From positions 1 to 50,818 of the forward strand of contig JAYNHH010000016.1 of assembly GCA_038107835.1 (NCBI GenBank): DNA of 50,818 nucleotides, read 5' to 3'. Shown in pieces: positions 32,880 through 41,794 of this stretch. Source of the DNA: MED-G116 sp038107835 (GTDB lineage: Bacteria > Pseudomonadota > Alphaproteobacteria > Puniceispirillales > Puniceispirillaceae). Both the position numbers and the translations under genes were made by a program. Every line of letters starts with the position of its first letter. The stretch's first letter is position 1. Under the pieces are notes generated by a model. That model searched no databases and was not told where the DNA came from. It worked only from the letters and a program-made list of their open reading frames with translations.

Positions 32880-35387
32880 ATGGTCAAAAAGTCTGCAAAA
32901 ATGGGGAACATGCACCTCGAAACACTGCCCGAGGAGGAGGGTGGCTCGATTTTGTCACGTTTTTTCTTTCTGTTGTCAGTGCTGCTCAGCCTGTTGTTTC
33001 TGGCCGTGGTGGCCGTTGGCGGCGGCTTGCTCTGGGTGTTCTGGACCTATGGCAAGGATTTGCCCGACTATCATCAACTGGCGGAATATGAACCGCCGGT
33101 GGTGACCCGCATCCATGCAGGTGATGGAGCGCTGCTTGCCGAATTCGCCAACCAGAAGCGGCTCTTTGTTCCGGTTGAGGCAATACCGCCGCATCTGATC
33201 TATGCGTTTCTGTCTGCCGAGGACAGCGGCTTTTACAGCCATTTCGGCATTGATCCGCAGGCGATGCTGCGGGCGGCGATTACCAACGCAAAGAACTATG
33301 GCCAGGGTCGGCGTCCCATCGGCGCGTCAACAATTACCCAGCAGGTGACGAAGAATTTTCTGCTGACCAACGAGGTATCGGTAGAGCGGAAAATCAAGGA
33401 GGCCATCCTGTCCCTGCGGATGGAGCGCGCCTTTACCAAGGACCAGATCCTGGAACTCTATCTGAACGAGATCTATCTTGGCTATGGCAGCTATGGTGTT
33501 GCTGCCGCCGCTCTCAATTATTTTGACAAGGCGCTGGACCAATTGTCGCTGGCCGAGGTTGCCTATCTGGCCGCACTGCCAAAGGCACCGTCCAACTATC
33601 ACCCTGTTCGCAAGACCAGAGCGGCGACCAACCGGCGCAACTGGGTTCTGCGGCAGATGGCCGGCAATGGCTATGTCAGCGATGCTGAGGCCGAGGCAGC
33701 GATTGCCCAGCCGCTGGCGATTGCCGCACAATCTGGCTTTGATGCTGCCGACGCCCCCTATTTCACCGAGGAGGTGCGGCGTGCGCTGATCACCGAATAT
33801 GGCGAGGACATGCTCTACGCGGGTGGCCTGTCGGTGCGCACGACAATCGATCCATTTCTGCAGGGTGCGGCGCGGGTTGCGCTGCAACAGGGCCTGGAGG
33901 CGCTTGATCGCCGCCAGGGATGGCGTGGTGCCCTTGCCACCATTGCGGCTGATGCCGATGTGGAAGCGGCATTGGCGGCAGAACAGGCAAAGATGCTGCC
34001 CGGCCATTTTGCGGCCCTTGTCACCGAGGTCGACAGGAAACGGGCCCAGATCTTCGTCAATGGCCAGAACGCCAGCATCCCCTTTGCCCTGGCTTTCTGG
34101 GCCTATCCTCCGCGTGATGATGAGGGGGTGCGCCCACCACCACTGACCGATCTGCGTCATGCCATTGCAGAGGGTGATATCGTTATGGTTCAGCGGCCCA
34201 GCGACACGCCGGATCTGATCCGCGACGGGTATGAGCCGGCCGCGGATGAATTCTCGCTCTCACAGCGGCCGCTTGTCGAGGGGGCAATCGTTGCGCTTGA
34301 TCCGCATACGGGCCGGCTGCTGGCGATGAGCGGGGGCTATAATTTTGCTGATTCAGAATTCAACCGTGCAGTGCAGGCGTTGCGCCAGCCTGGTTCGGCC
34401 TTTAAACCCTTCGTCTATCTGGCGGCGCTCGATAACGGCTATTCGCCGACAACGCGCATTCTGGATGCGCCGCTTGTGGTGGATCAGGGTCCGGGCAAGC
34501 CAAAATGGAAGCCGGCAAACTACACCAAGCGCTTTTATGGCCCGTCGATCATGCGTGTGGGCATTGAAAAATCACGTAATTTGATGACGGCGCGGCTGGC
34601 GATGCGGTTGGGGATGGAGGAAGTACAGGCCTATGCCCGCAAATTTGGTCTGAATGATGAGTTGCCGCCGCTGCTGTCAATGTCGCTCGGGGCTGGCGAG
34701 ACCACCTTGCTGCGGCTGACGGCTGCCTATGGAATGTTGGTTAATGGTGGCAAACAGATCACCCCCAGCCTGATTGATCGTATTCAGGACCGCAATGGCG
34801 CCACGATCTATCGACATGACAGCCGCCCTTGTGAGGGCTGTCAGTTCTCCCTTGGATGGGATGACCAGCCAATTCCTGAATTGCCGGATATCCGCCCGCA
34901 GCTGACAACGCCAGCCTCTGCCTTTCAGATGGTCTCAATGCTCGAGGGCGTTGTCAAACGTGGTACTGGGCGGCGCATTGCCAAGCTGGACCTTGCCGTT
35001 GCTGGCAAAACCGGAACGACCAACGACAACACCAATGGCTGGTTTATAGGCTTTACCCCCGATCTCGCTGTCGGGGTGTTTGTCGGCTATGACACGCCGC
35101 GTCCGCTTGGCAAGCGCGAGACCGGGTCAACCGTGGCGGTGCCAATCTTTGGTGATTTTATTGCCCGCGCCCACGCTGACAGACCGGTGATACCCTTCCG
35201 CCGGCCAAGTGGTGTGACGATCATCCCCGTGCATGCTGAAACCGGAGAGAGGGTGCTGCCAACTCATGCCAAGGCGGTGATGGAGGTGTTCAAGCCAGGC
35301 CAGCGCCCGGGAGGAGATCTGATCGATGTGCCGGGCCATAATCCCGATGTTGGTGGCGGCGAGATCACGACCCCCGGCCTGTTCTAA
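32880..35387 (+). CDS. mrcA: Penicillin-binding protein 1A (bifunctional transglycosylase/transpeptidase)
   Basis: 835 residues. One membrane helix (about 27-55) is followed by the GT51 glycosyltransferase domain with SAEDSGFYSHFGID (catalytic Glu114), RRPIGASTITQQVTKNFLL and ERKIKEAILSLRME, then a PBP1A-type OB insertion. The transpeptidase domain has SxxK as SAFK (Ser506, Lys509), the SRN motif in EKSRNLMT, and KTGTTND. It polymerises and cross-links peptidoglycan at the outer face of the inner membrane. A GTG one codon earlier could also start it. In the run amidase-mrcA-prfB. Confidence 0.96.
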   Translation: MVKKSAKMGNMHLETLPEEEGGSILSRFFFLLSVLLSLLFLAVVAVGGGLLWVFWTYGKDLPDYHQLAEYEPPVVTRIHAGDGALLAEFANQKRLFVPVEAIPPHLIYAFLSAEDSGFYSHFGIDPQAMLRAAITNAKNYGQGRRPIGASTITQQVTKNFLLTNEVSVERKIKEAILSLRMERAFTKDQILELYLNEIYLGYGSYGVAAAALNYFDKALDQLSLAEVAYLAALPKAPSNYHPVRKTRAATNRRNWVLRQMAGNGYVSDAEAEAAIAQPLAIAAQSGFDAADAPYFTEEVRRALITEYGEDMLYAGGLSVRTTIDPFLQGAARVALQQGLEALDRRQGWRGALATIAADADVEAALAAEQAKMLPGHFAALVTEVDRKRAQIFVNGQNASIPFALAFWAYPPRDDEGVRPPPLTDLRHAIAEGDIVMVQRPSDTPDLIRDGYEPAADEFSLSQRPLVEGAIVALDPHTGRLLAMSGGYNFADSEFNRAVQALRQPGSAFKPFVYLAALDNGYSPTTRILDAPLVVDQGPGKPKWKPANYTKRFYGPSIMRVGIEKSRNLMTARLAMRLGMEEVQAYARKFGLNDELPPLLSMSLGAGETTLLRLTAAYGMLVNGGKQITPSLIDRIQDRNGATIYRHDSRPCEGCQFSLGWDDQPIPELPDIRPQLTTPASAFQMVSMLEGVVKRGTGRRIAKLDLAVAGKTGTTNDNTNGWFIGFTPDLAVGVFVGYDTPRPLGKRETGSTVAVPIFGDFIARAHADRPVIPFRRPSGVTIIPVHAETGERVLPTHAKAVMEVFKPGQRPGGDLIDVPGHNPDVGGGEITTPGLF

Positions 35388-35429
35388 CTTGTCACGGCAC
35401 TCTGGTCACGGCACTCTTGTCACGGCATC
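35388..35429. repeat. Three 14-bp tandem repeats after mrcA
   Basis: CTTGTCACGGCACT (35388-35401), CTGGTCACGGCACT (35402-35415) and CTTGTCACGGCATC (35416-35429) follow each other directly, one base after the TAA of mrcA. There is no inverted symmetry strong enough for a terminator. Confidence 0.85.
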
Positions 35430-35510
35430 GGCGGCGCGTTAGTTATCTACGCCGGTTGGCACTGCATGCTGTGGTGTCGCCATCGGCAGAGTGAGGGCAG
35501 GGTATATTCA

Positions 35511-36620
35511 ATGCAGGCTGAAACCCAGGCGAAGATAGAGTCGATAACCGCCACCATCGAGCTGTTGCGTGTGCATGTTGGCTATGAGGCGGCGATGGCA
35601 CGCCTTGCCGAACTCGAGTCGCAGAGCGCAGAGGCGGATTTCTGGAATGATCAGGCCGTTGCACAGGAGGCTATGCGCGAGAAGAACAGGCTGGAGCGGC
35701 AGCTCACCATGATCACCTCGCTGCAGAGTGAGATGGAGGATGCCGTTGGCCTGATTGAGCTGGGCGAGATCGAGGGTGACCAGGATGTCGTCGCCGAGGC
35801 CGAGGAGGCGCTGGCCCAGCTGGCAGTCGTCGCCGACAAGCGGCAGCTCGAAAGTCTGCTGTCTGGCGAAGCTGACGGCAATGACTGTTTTCTCGAGATT
35901 CACGCTGGTGCCGGTGGAACCGAGGCGCAGGATTGGGCGCAGATGCTGGCCCGGATGTATTCGCGCTGGTGCGAGACGCGCGGCTTCAAGCTGCAGATGA
36001 TTGAGGAGAGTGCGGGCGAGGAGGCTGGCATTAAATCGGTGACCATGCGGATCGAGGGTGAAAACGCCTATGGCTGGCTGAAAACCGAATCCGGGGTGCA
36101 TCGTCTTGTTCGCATTTCTCCCTATGACAGCTCGGCTCGTCGCCATACCAGCTTTGCCAGCGCCTGGGTCTATCCGGTCGTTGATGAGAACATTGAAATC
36201 GAGATAGAGGACAAGGATCTTCGTATCGACACCTATCGTGCGTCGGGGGCGGGAGGCCAGCATGTGAACAAGACGGATTCCGCCATCCGGATCACACATC
36301 TGCCGACAAATATTGTCGTGCAATGCCAGAATGACCGCTCGCAGCACCGCAACCGGGCCACTGCCTTCAATATGCTGAAAGCCCGCCTTTATGAGCTGGA
36401 ACTGCAAAAACGCGAGGATGCTGCCTCGGACGCTGCCGCTGGCAAGACCGAAATTGGCTGGGGCAATCAGATCAGATCCTATGTGCTGCACCCCTATCAG
36501 ATGGTCAAGGATCTGCGCACCAATGTCGAAAAGGGCAATGCAGCCGGCGTGCTTGATGGTGATCTGGACGATTTTGTCGAGGCCAGTCTTGCCGCCCGTG
36601 TTGGCACCCAGCGCGCATAA
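35511..36620 (+). CDS. prfB: Peptide chain release factor 2
   Basis: 369 residues in one uninterrupted frame: an N-terminal coiled domain 1, then GIKSVTMRIEGENAYGWLKTESGVHRLVR, the anticodon-like loop SPY (203-205) and the peptidyl-hydrolysis motif GGQ (248-250). It recognises UGA and UAA and releases the finished protein. There is no programmed +1 frameshift site of the E. coli kind, so feedback control by frameshifting is absent. ATG 35511 has GAGGGCAGGG upstream. The SPF motif of E. coli is SPY here, which I believe is common in alphaproteobacteria. Confidence 0.96.
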   Translation: MQAETQAKIESITATIELLRVHVGYEAAMARLAELESQSAEADFWNDQAVAQEAMREKNRLERQLTMITSLQSEMEDAVGLIELGEIEGDQDVVAEAEEALAQLAVVADKRQLESLLSGEADGNDCFLEIHAGAGGTEAQDWAQMLARMYSRWCETRGFKLQMIEESAGEEAGIKSVTMRIEGENAYGWLKTESGVHRLVRISPYDSSARRHTSFASAWVYPVVDENIEIEIEDKDLRIDTYRASGAGGQHVNKTDSAIRITHLPTNIVVQCQNDRSQHRNRATAFNMLKARLYELELQKREDAASDAAAGKTEIGWGNQIRSYVLHPYQMVKDLRTNVEKGNAAGVLDGDLDDFVEASLAARVGTQRA

Positions 36621-36650
36621 GCCCCTGACCGCTGCGAGAGCTGTCGCCTG

Positions 36651-37484
36651 TTACTGGCGGGGGCTGTCATACAGATCAGTCCGCTCCGCCATCGGAGCGT
36701 AGAATGCGGCTGAGAAGTTGGCGGCGGTGCGTGCCGCAATATTGAAAGGCGGCTTCAGCGGCCCCCGGAAATAGGTGCCGACAAGCTGATGCCAGGTGCT
36801 GACGGGATCACGCCGCTGCATCCCGCAGACATAATCAAACCATTTCTTGCCAATCGCCACATGGCCAATCTCATCATTCATGATAATGGTGAATGCTGCA
36901 GCGGTTTCTGGGTCGGCGACAGCCTGCAGCCGGTCGATCATCGCTGGCGTGACATCAAGGCCACGCGCCTCAAGCACAAGCGGCGCGATGGCCAGCCTGC
37001 CAAGCAAATTATCGGCTGTTTCCCGGGCTGCCTGCCACAGCCCATCATGCGCTGGCAAATCGCCATAACCAGCATCCATCGCGGCAAGCCTGTCACAAAG
37101 CATCAGAAAATGCCGTGCCTCATCATCGGCGACAGACAGCCAGTCAGTGTAGAAATCATGCGGCAGCCGGTGTGCGACGTAGCGGCAGGCCATATCCAGC
37201 GCCAGATCAATTGCGTTCAGCTCGATATGAGCAATCGCATGCACCAGCGCAATCCGCCCCGCGGCGGCCTTGCCGATCCGCCGCCTTGGCACCTCACGCG
37301 GCGGGCGCAGCTGCGGGCGATCTGGTCGTCCGGGCCGTGCGGGCGGTGTCTCGTCGCCGATGGTGGCAAAGCCGCCATCCTGCCATTGTGCAACAAGCTG
37401 ACGCACTGCCGTTGCCTTGTCACGCGCACAATCTACCCGCAACAGGTCGGCCAGAGCCGAGGTCAGCGTTTGTCCAGTCTGCAC
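36651..37484 (-). CDS. DUF455 ferritin-like protein
   Basis: 277 residues of the DUF455 family, a ferritin-like four-helix bundle. Likely di-iron ligands are visible: Glu in AHIELNAIDLALDM, the Glu and His in DDEARHFLML, and the Glu and His in NDEIGHVAIGKKW. The function is not established to my knowledge; the di-iron pattern suggests an oxygenase/oxidase, and MiaE-like tRNA hydroxylases share the fold. It starts 9 bp after bcp ends, on the same strand, so the two form an operon that may link it to peroxide metabolism. Confidence 0.85.
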   Translation of the reverse strand: MQTGQTLTSALADLLRVDCARDKATAVRQLVAQWQDGGFATIGDETPPARPGRPDRPQLRPPREVPRRRIGKAAAGRIALVHAIAHIELNAIDLALDMACRYVAHRLPHDFYTDWLSVADDEARHFLMLCDRLAAMDAGYGDLPAHDGLWQAARETADNLLGRLAIAPLVLEARGLDVTPAMIDRLQAVADPETAAAFTIIMNDEIGHVAIGKKWFDYVCGMQRRDPVSTWHQLVGTYFRGPLKPPFNIAARTAANFSAAFYAPMAERTDLYDSPRQ

Positions 37485-37493
37485 ATCAAGCCC

Positions 37494-37952
37494 CTATTCA
37501 GACGTGACAAAGGCCAGCACCTCTTCGGCGTGGCCGGGCACTTTCACCTTCGGCCAGACGGCGGCAATCATCCCCTGCTCATCAATCACGAAACTGGCGC
37601 GCTGGATGCCCATATAGGCTTTGCCATACATGGATTTTTCCACCCAGACGCCGAATTGCTCGCAGATATCGGTTGTGTCATCCGCACCCAGCAGACAGGT
37701 CAGACCATGCTTTGCCCGAAATTTTGCCTGTTTGGCGGGAGTGTCCTTGGAAATGCCGATCACCCCACAATTGGCGGCGTCAAATTCATCCTGTAGCGCG
37801 GAAAAGGCAATCGCTTCCCTGGTGCAGCCTGATGTGTCCGCCCGCGGGAAAAAAAACACGACCATCTTTTTGCCATGATGGTCTGCAAGATTGAAGCTAC
37901 CGGCGTCTGTCGGCAGGGTGAAAGAGGGTGCTTTTGCGCCGCGTTCAAGCAT
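37494..37952 (-). CDS. bcp: Thiol peroxidase, Bcp/PrxQ-type peroxiredoxin
   Basis: 152 residues: VVFFFPRADTSGCTREAIAF carries the peroxidatic Cys43 in a PxxxTxxC motif (Pro36, Thr40, Cys43). The usual TPGC is TSGC here. The resolving Cys five residues later, present in E. coli Bcp, is absent, so the enzyme is either 1-Cys or uses another of its cysteines (in AANCG, LTCLL or DICEQ). It reduces hydrogen and organic peroxides. ATG 37952 has AAAGGA upstream; the open frame to 38150 overlaps the divergent gene and is discarded. Forms an operon with DUF455. Confidence 0.93.
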   Translation of the reverse strand: MLERGAKAPSFTLPTDAGSFNLADHHGKKMVVFFFPRADTSGCTREAIAFSALQDEFDAANCGVIGISKDTPAKQAKFRAKHGLTCLLGADDTTDICEQFGVWVEKSMYGKAYMGIQRASFVIDEQGMIAAVWPKVKVPGHAEEVLAFVTSE

Positions 37953-38091
37953 GATTGTCCATTCCTTTGCACCTGTTGATGGTTGAGGCTGGCGCTGGTC
38001 GCGCACCGGTGTTAACAGGTCTATAACGGATAGATAGTTGAAATTTATCGGCTTACAAGACAAGTGATACAGGGTTTCGAGGGAGCATTTC

Positions 38092-41000
38092 TTGCGCGAT
38101 AGACACGGCATCAAGCGGCACCGGCGCACCCCGTTCTGGAAAAAGGCCATAACGACCCTGTTCGTTTTGCTGGTGATGTTTGTCGGCCTGCCAGCCGCCT
38201 ATGTTCTGCATCTTGGTGGTGTGGCGCAAATCCTCGAGGACCGCATCGCCGCCGTCAGCGGCGCGGCAAAGGTGACGGTGGAAGGGGCCAGCCTTGCTTT
38301 CCGGTCCGGCGCGATGCCGGTTTATATTCATGCCACCAATGTCGGGATGCGCCTTGATGATACGGATCTGCTGATTCCTGAAGCTGACATCGCCTTTGGC
38401 GTTAATTCTCTGATCACCGGCGTGCCGAGCGAGGTCGCCATCAGCGGTCTTGAGGTGGCGATCATCCGCAGCCCCAATGGCTGGACCACGTCGCCGCTGG
38501 CGATGTTTCTCTATGAAAGCATGCAGAGACTGTCGACCGCAAATGGTGAAAATGACGGTGGCGGCAATCTCGCGCCCAACGGATTTGAACGTCTGACTGT
38601 CCGCGCCAGCAGGGTGTCGCTGTCGCATCAGGAGCCGGGCATTGACCCCCTTGTTCTCACTGATGCCGCCATCAGCGTGACCGCCGATGCGGCCACCGGC
38701 ATTGCTGGATTCCTGACGGCACGCCGTCAGACTGGCGAGGATACGGGTGGCCGTTTGCGGGCGGATTTTGCCGGGTGGCCGGGCAGTGGCACTTTCCTTG
38801 TTGATGTCACCGCCGATGATTTTGTAACGGCAGGGCTTGTCCCCTATTTCGACAGATTGCCTGATGCGGTTGACGGTTTTGGCACTGTCAGCGGCGCGCT
38901 CAGTGCCGGTGTTGATGTTGGCGAGATTACCCGCATGGATTTGGCAATCAGTGCGGTTGATGGCACGATCCAGATGCCGGGTGCCAACCCGGAGGCAGGG
39001 TTTCGTTCGGTCTGGCTGGATGCGTCTTACCGGCGCGAGGCCAATCTTGTCTCCATCGGTACGATACAAATCAAACTTGATGATGATCGGCATTTCTCAT
39101 TTTCCGGTGATCTGCTGGATTTTCACTCTGATCAGCCGGTTGTCGCTGGCTCGCTTGGCATCAACCGCCTGTCGCTTGCCTCCCTCAATCAGGATTGGCC
39201 GGACACCGCCGCGCCGGACGTCAAAAAAGCTCTTTTTGACCATTTCTCGGGAGGTGCCCTGACCGATATCAGCTTGGAGTTTCTTGGCCGCTACAACGGT
39301 GTGGATGGCAGTTTCGCCATGTCCCGGATGGCGCTTGACTCATCCTTCACGGGCATCAGGCTTGATCTTGCCGCCGGTCAGTATCAGCGAATTGTTGGTA
39401 CCGCTGACGGCACCTTGAATCTCTCTCTGGGTGCCGGCGGTCAGGTGCAGAGCATGGGACTCGAACTTGGCCTTGGTGATGGCTCGCTGTTGATTGCCGG
39501 CTATGATGGTGCGGTTGGCATTGACGCCATGGAGATGAAAGCCGGCCTCAGCAGCAATGTTCTTGCTCTGGAACGGTTTGATGTGGTGCTGGCCAACGGC
39601 GCGGCGATGCAGTTTGACGGCAGTCTGGACCTTGCCAATGACTGGACGCCGCAGACGCTGTCATTGTCGATGGCCAGCAAACAGATGCAGCGCGATTTGT
39701 TTCATGCGTTGTGGCCACGATGGCTGCAGCCTGCGACGCGGCAATGGGTTGCAGATCAGATTCCATCCGGGGTGGTGCAGGATGCGACGCTCAGCCTCAC
39801 CGCAGAACTTGACGGGGCGGAACCGCAAATCAAGATGTTGACTGGTAGTCTGGCGATGGCCAATGCTGAAATCACCCTGACTGGCGCGGCACCTGCGATG
39901 ACCAATGTCTACGGCAAGCTCAGCCTCGAGACGGACATGGCGACGATTGTCCTCAATCAGGCCAATATCGCTGATCTCGCCCTGCAATATGGCAGGGTGA
40001 CCATTCCCTCACCTCTCGCTGGGACAGTGCCGCAGGCAGAGGTGAAAATGGCGTTCAAGGGAAGCCTGTCGACCGCCATTGCCGTTGGTGGCGAATTTGG
40101 TCTTGGCAGGGTTGGTGTGTTCGAGGTAGCGGCTATGCAGCCACAGGGCGAGGTTGAGCTTGCGCTGAATGCTGCCTTTCCGATCCGGCAGAGCCTTGAC
40201 AGGAACGCGATTTCGTTTGCCATAGATGCCACTATCAGCGACGGGTCCTTTCAAAATCTGCCCTATGGCACGACCATCGAGAATGCCGATCTTGTGGCAA
40301 ATTTCGCCAGGGATGTGATCGAGATTTCCGGTACGGCGGCGATCGCTGGCATTTCCGGTGATTTCAGCTTTCGCTCTGATGCGGTCAATGACAATGTGAG
40401 CTTCATTGGCAAGGCGGCTCCGTCGAGGACAATGGCGCAGATGCTTGCCGGCATCACCGGTTTTGATGTTGGCGGGCAGGTTGGCGGCAGTGTCACGATG
40501 AGTGGTGATATGGCGTTGACGGAGGTCAGTGTTGATCTTGCCGCGCAGATGCGCAGCGCCTCGGTCAATGTGCCGGACATATCATGGGCAAAATTGCCTT
40601 CGGAAAATGGCCATGCCCGCCTGACTTTTCTGTTGCGCAATGGGCGCGTTGACTCACTGCAGGACGTCAATATCTCGCTTGGCAGCCTCTCCGTTCTGGG
40701 TCAGGTTGCACTTGGGCCGGGCGGTTCGGTGCAGGGCGCGCTTCTTGAACGCATCAAATGGCCGGGCAATGATCTGCGCGATGTGATCATTGAGAACAGT
40801 GGCGAAGGTGTAAAGGTCAGCGCGACGGCACGCATTATTGATCTGGTGCCGCTGCGGCGCAATAGCGGCATCGGTGCCGACCGCAAAATCAGTTTTGATC
40901 TGACAGCCAACCAGTTTGTAATTGGTGATGGACTCACGCTTGCCGGGCATCTGATTGGAAGCAAACACAGGACGGGGGGTGGCAGGGCCGTCCTCAATGG

Positions 41001-41793
41001 CGATCTCATGTTTCAGGGCAGGCCGCTGATCGAGGAGGCGGATCTGACGGTAATCTATGGTGACACGGGTGAATTTCTGCGCGGAACCGGCCTTGTTGGT
41101 GGGGCCGAGACAACCATCAAATTCTCTGATGGTGAAAACACTCCTCCAAAGCTGGAAATGACCTCGGCGAATGCCGGCAGAATGCTCACCGGTCTCAATG
41201 TCACTGATACCATCCGCGCAGGCAATATCGAACTCGTCAATATCTACACACCAGACAATTTTGCTGAATTTGACACACAGATAAAGATTCGTGAATTCAA
41301 CGTTGTCGAGGCACCAAGAGCGGTGCGGGCCTTTTCGGTCCTTGGGCCGATTGGTCTGCTCGGCCTCGTCAAGGGCGACGGCACACGCTTTGAATGGGGC
41401 GAGGCTGAATTCCGCAAGCGTGGCTCGCTCGTCGATATCAGGCAAATGCGCGGAGGTGGTGTCGATATCGCACTGTCGATGGTCGGTCGCTACGACACCT
41501 TGTCGCGCGACGTCGAGGTCAGTGGCAATCTTGTTCCGGCCAATCTCCTCAATCAGGTGATTGGTGCCATTCCGCTTCTGGGCAATATCCTGACCGGGGC
41601 GGACAAGGGTGGTCTGTTTGTTACACAATTTTCCATGACAGGGTCGATTGATGATCCGCAGACAACGACAAATGCCGCGTCATTGATCCCGGGCATTCTG
41701 CGTGACGTCGTCAGCCCCGATTGGCTGAAGCGTGAAGGCGCAAGGATACTCGGCATTGACGACAAGGCAGACGGGTCGGCCGCCAACCAGTAG
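38092..41793 (+). CDS. AsmA-like / YhdP-family large envelope protein
   Basis: 1233 residues. A basic N-terminus and one membrane helix (about 20-42, ITTLFVLLVMFVGLPAAYVL) anchor a very long periplasmic beta-rich body. It ends in an AsmA-like C-terminal region (NIYTPDNFAEFDTQIKIREFNVVEAPRAVRAFSVLGPIGLL). YhdP, TamB and AsmA proteins form hydrophobic grooves bridging the periplasm and are thought to carry phospholipids to the outer membrane. The start is a TTG at 38092 with GAGGGAG six bases upstream. It is divergent from bcp and ends 1 bp before the convergent tyrS stop. Confidence 0.88.
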   Translation: MRDRHGIKRHRRTPFWKKAITTLFVLLVMFVGLPAAYVLHLGGVAQILEDRIAAVSGAAKVTVEGASLAFRSGAMPVYIHATNVGMRLDDTDLLIPEADIAFGVNSLITGVPSEVAISGLEVAIIRSPNGWTTSPLAMFLYESMQRLSTANGENDGGGNLAPNGFERLTVRASRVSLSHQEPGIDPLVLTDAAISVTADAATGIAGFLTARRQTGEDTGGRLRADFAGWPGSGTFLVDVTADDFVTAGLVPYFDRLPDAVDGFGTVSGALSAGVDVGEITRMDLAISAVDGTIQMPGANPEAGFRSVWLDASYRREANLVSIGTIQIKLDDDRHFSFSGDLLDFHSDQPVVAGSLGINRLSLASLNQDWPDTAAPDVKKALFDHFSGGALTDISLEFLGRYNGVDGSFAMSRMALDSSFTGIRLDLAAGQYQRIVGTADGTLNLSLGAGGQVQSMGLELGLGDGSLLIAGYDGAVGIDAMEMKAGLSSNVLALERFDVVLANGAAMQFDGSLDLANDWTPQTLSLSMASKQMQRDLFHALWPRWLQPATRQWVADQIPSGVVQDATLSLTAELDGAEPQIKMLTGSLAMANAEITLTGAAPAMTNVYGKLSLETDMATIVLNQANIADLALQYGRVTIPSPLAGTVPQAEVKMAFKGSLSTAIAVGGEFGLGRVGVFEVAAMQPQGEVELALNAAFPIRQSLDRNAISFAIDATISDGSFQNLPYGTTIENADLVANFARDVIEISGTAAIAGISGDFSFRSDAVNDNVSFIGKAAPSRTMAQMLAGITGFDVGGQVGGSVTMSGDMALTEVSVDLAAQMRSASVNVPDISWAKLPSENGHARLTFLLRNGRVDSLQDVNISLGSLSVLGQVALGPGGSVQGALLERIKWPGNDLRDVIIENSGEGVKVSATARIIDLVPLRRNSGIGADRKISFDLTANQFVIGDGLTLAGHLIGSKHRTGGGRAVLNGDLMFQGRPLIEEADLTVIYGDTGEFLRGTGLVGGAETTIKFSDGENTPPKLEMTSANAGRMLTGLNVTDTIRAGNIELVNIYTPDNFAEFDTQIKIREFNVVEAPRAVRAFSVLGPIGLLGLVKGDGTRFEWGEAEFRKRGSLVDIRQMRGGGVDIALSMVGRYDTLSRDVEVSGNLVPANLLNQVIGAIPLLGNILTGADKGGLFVTQFSMTGSIDDPQTTTNAASLIPGILRDVVSPDWLKREGARILGIDDKADGSAANQ

Positions 41794-41794
41794 T

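Noticed and set aside
35466..35620. Programmed frameshift in prfB
   Set aside because: The whole release factor is encoded in one frame from ATG 35511; no in-frame TGA with slippery CTT precedes it.
38053..39093. 346-residue minus-strand open frame opposite the YhdP-like gene
   Set aside because: Antisense to a gene with clear membrane anchor and family features; composition is basic and low in hydrophobic pattern, as in frame shadows of GC-rich genes.
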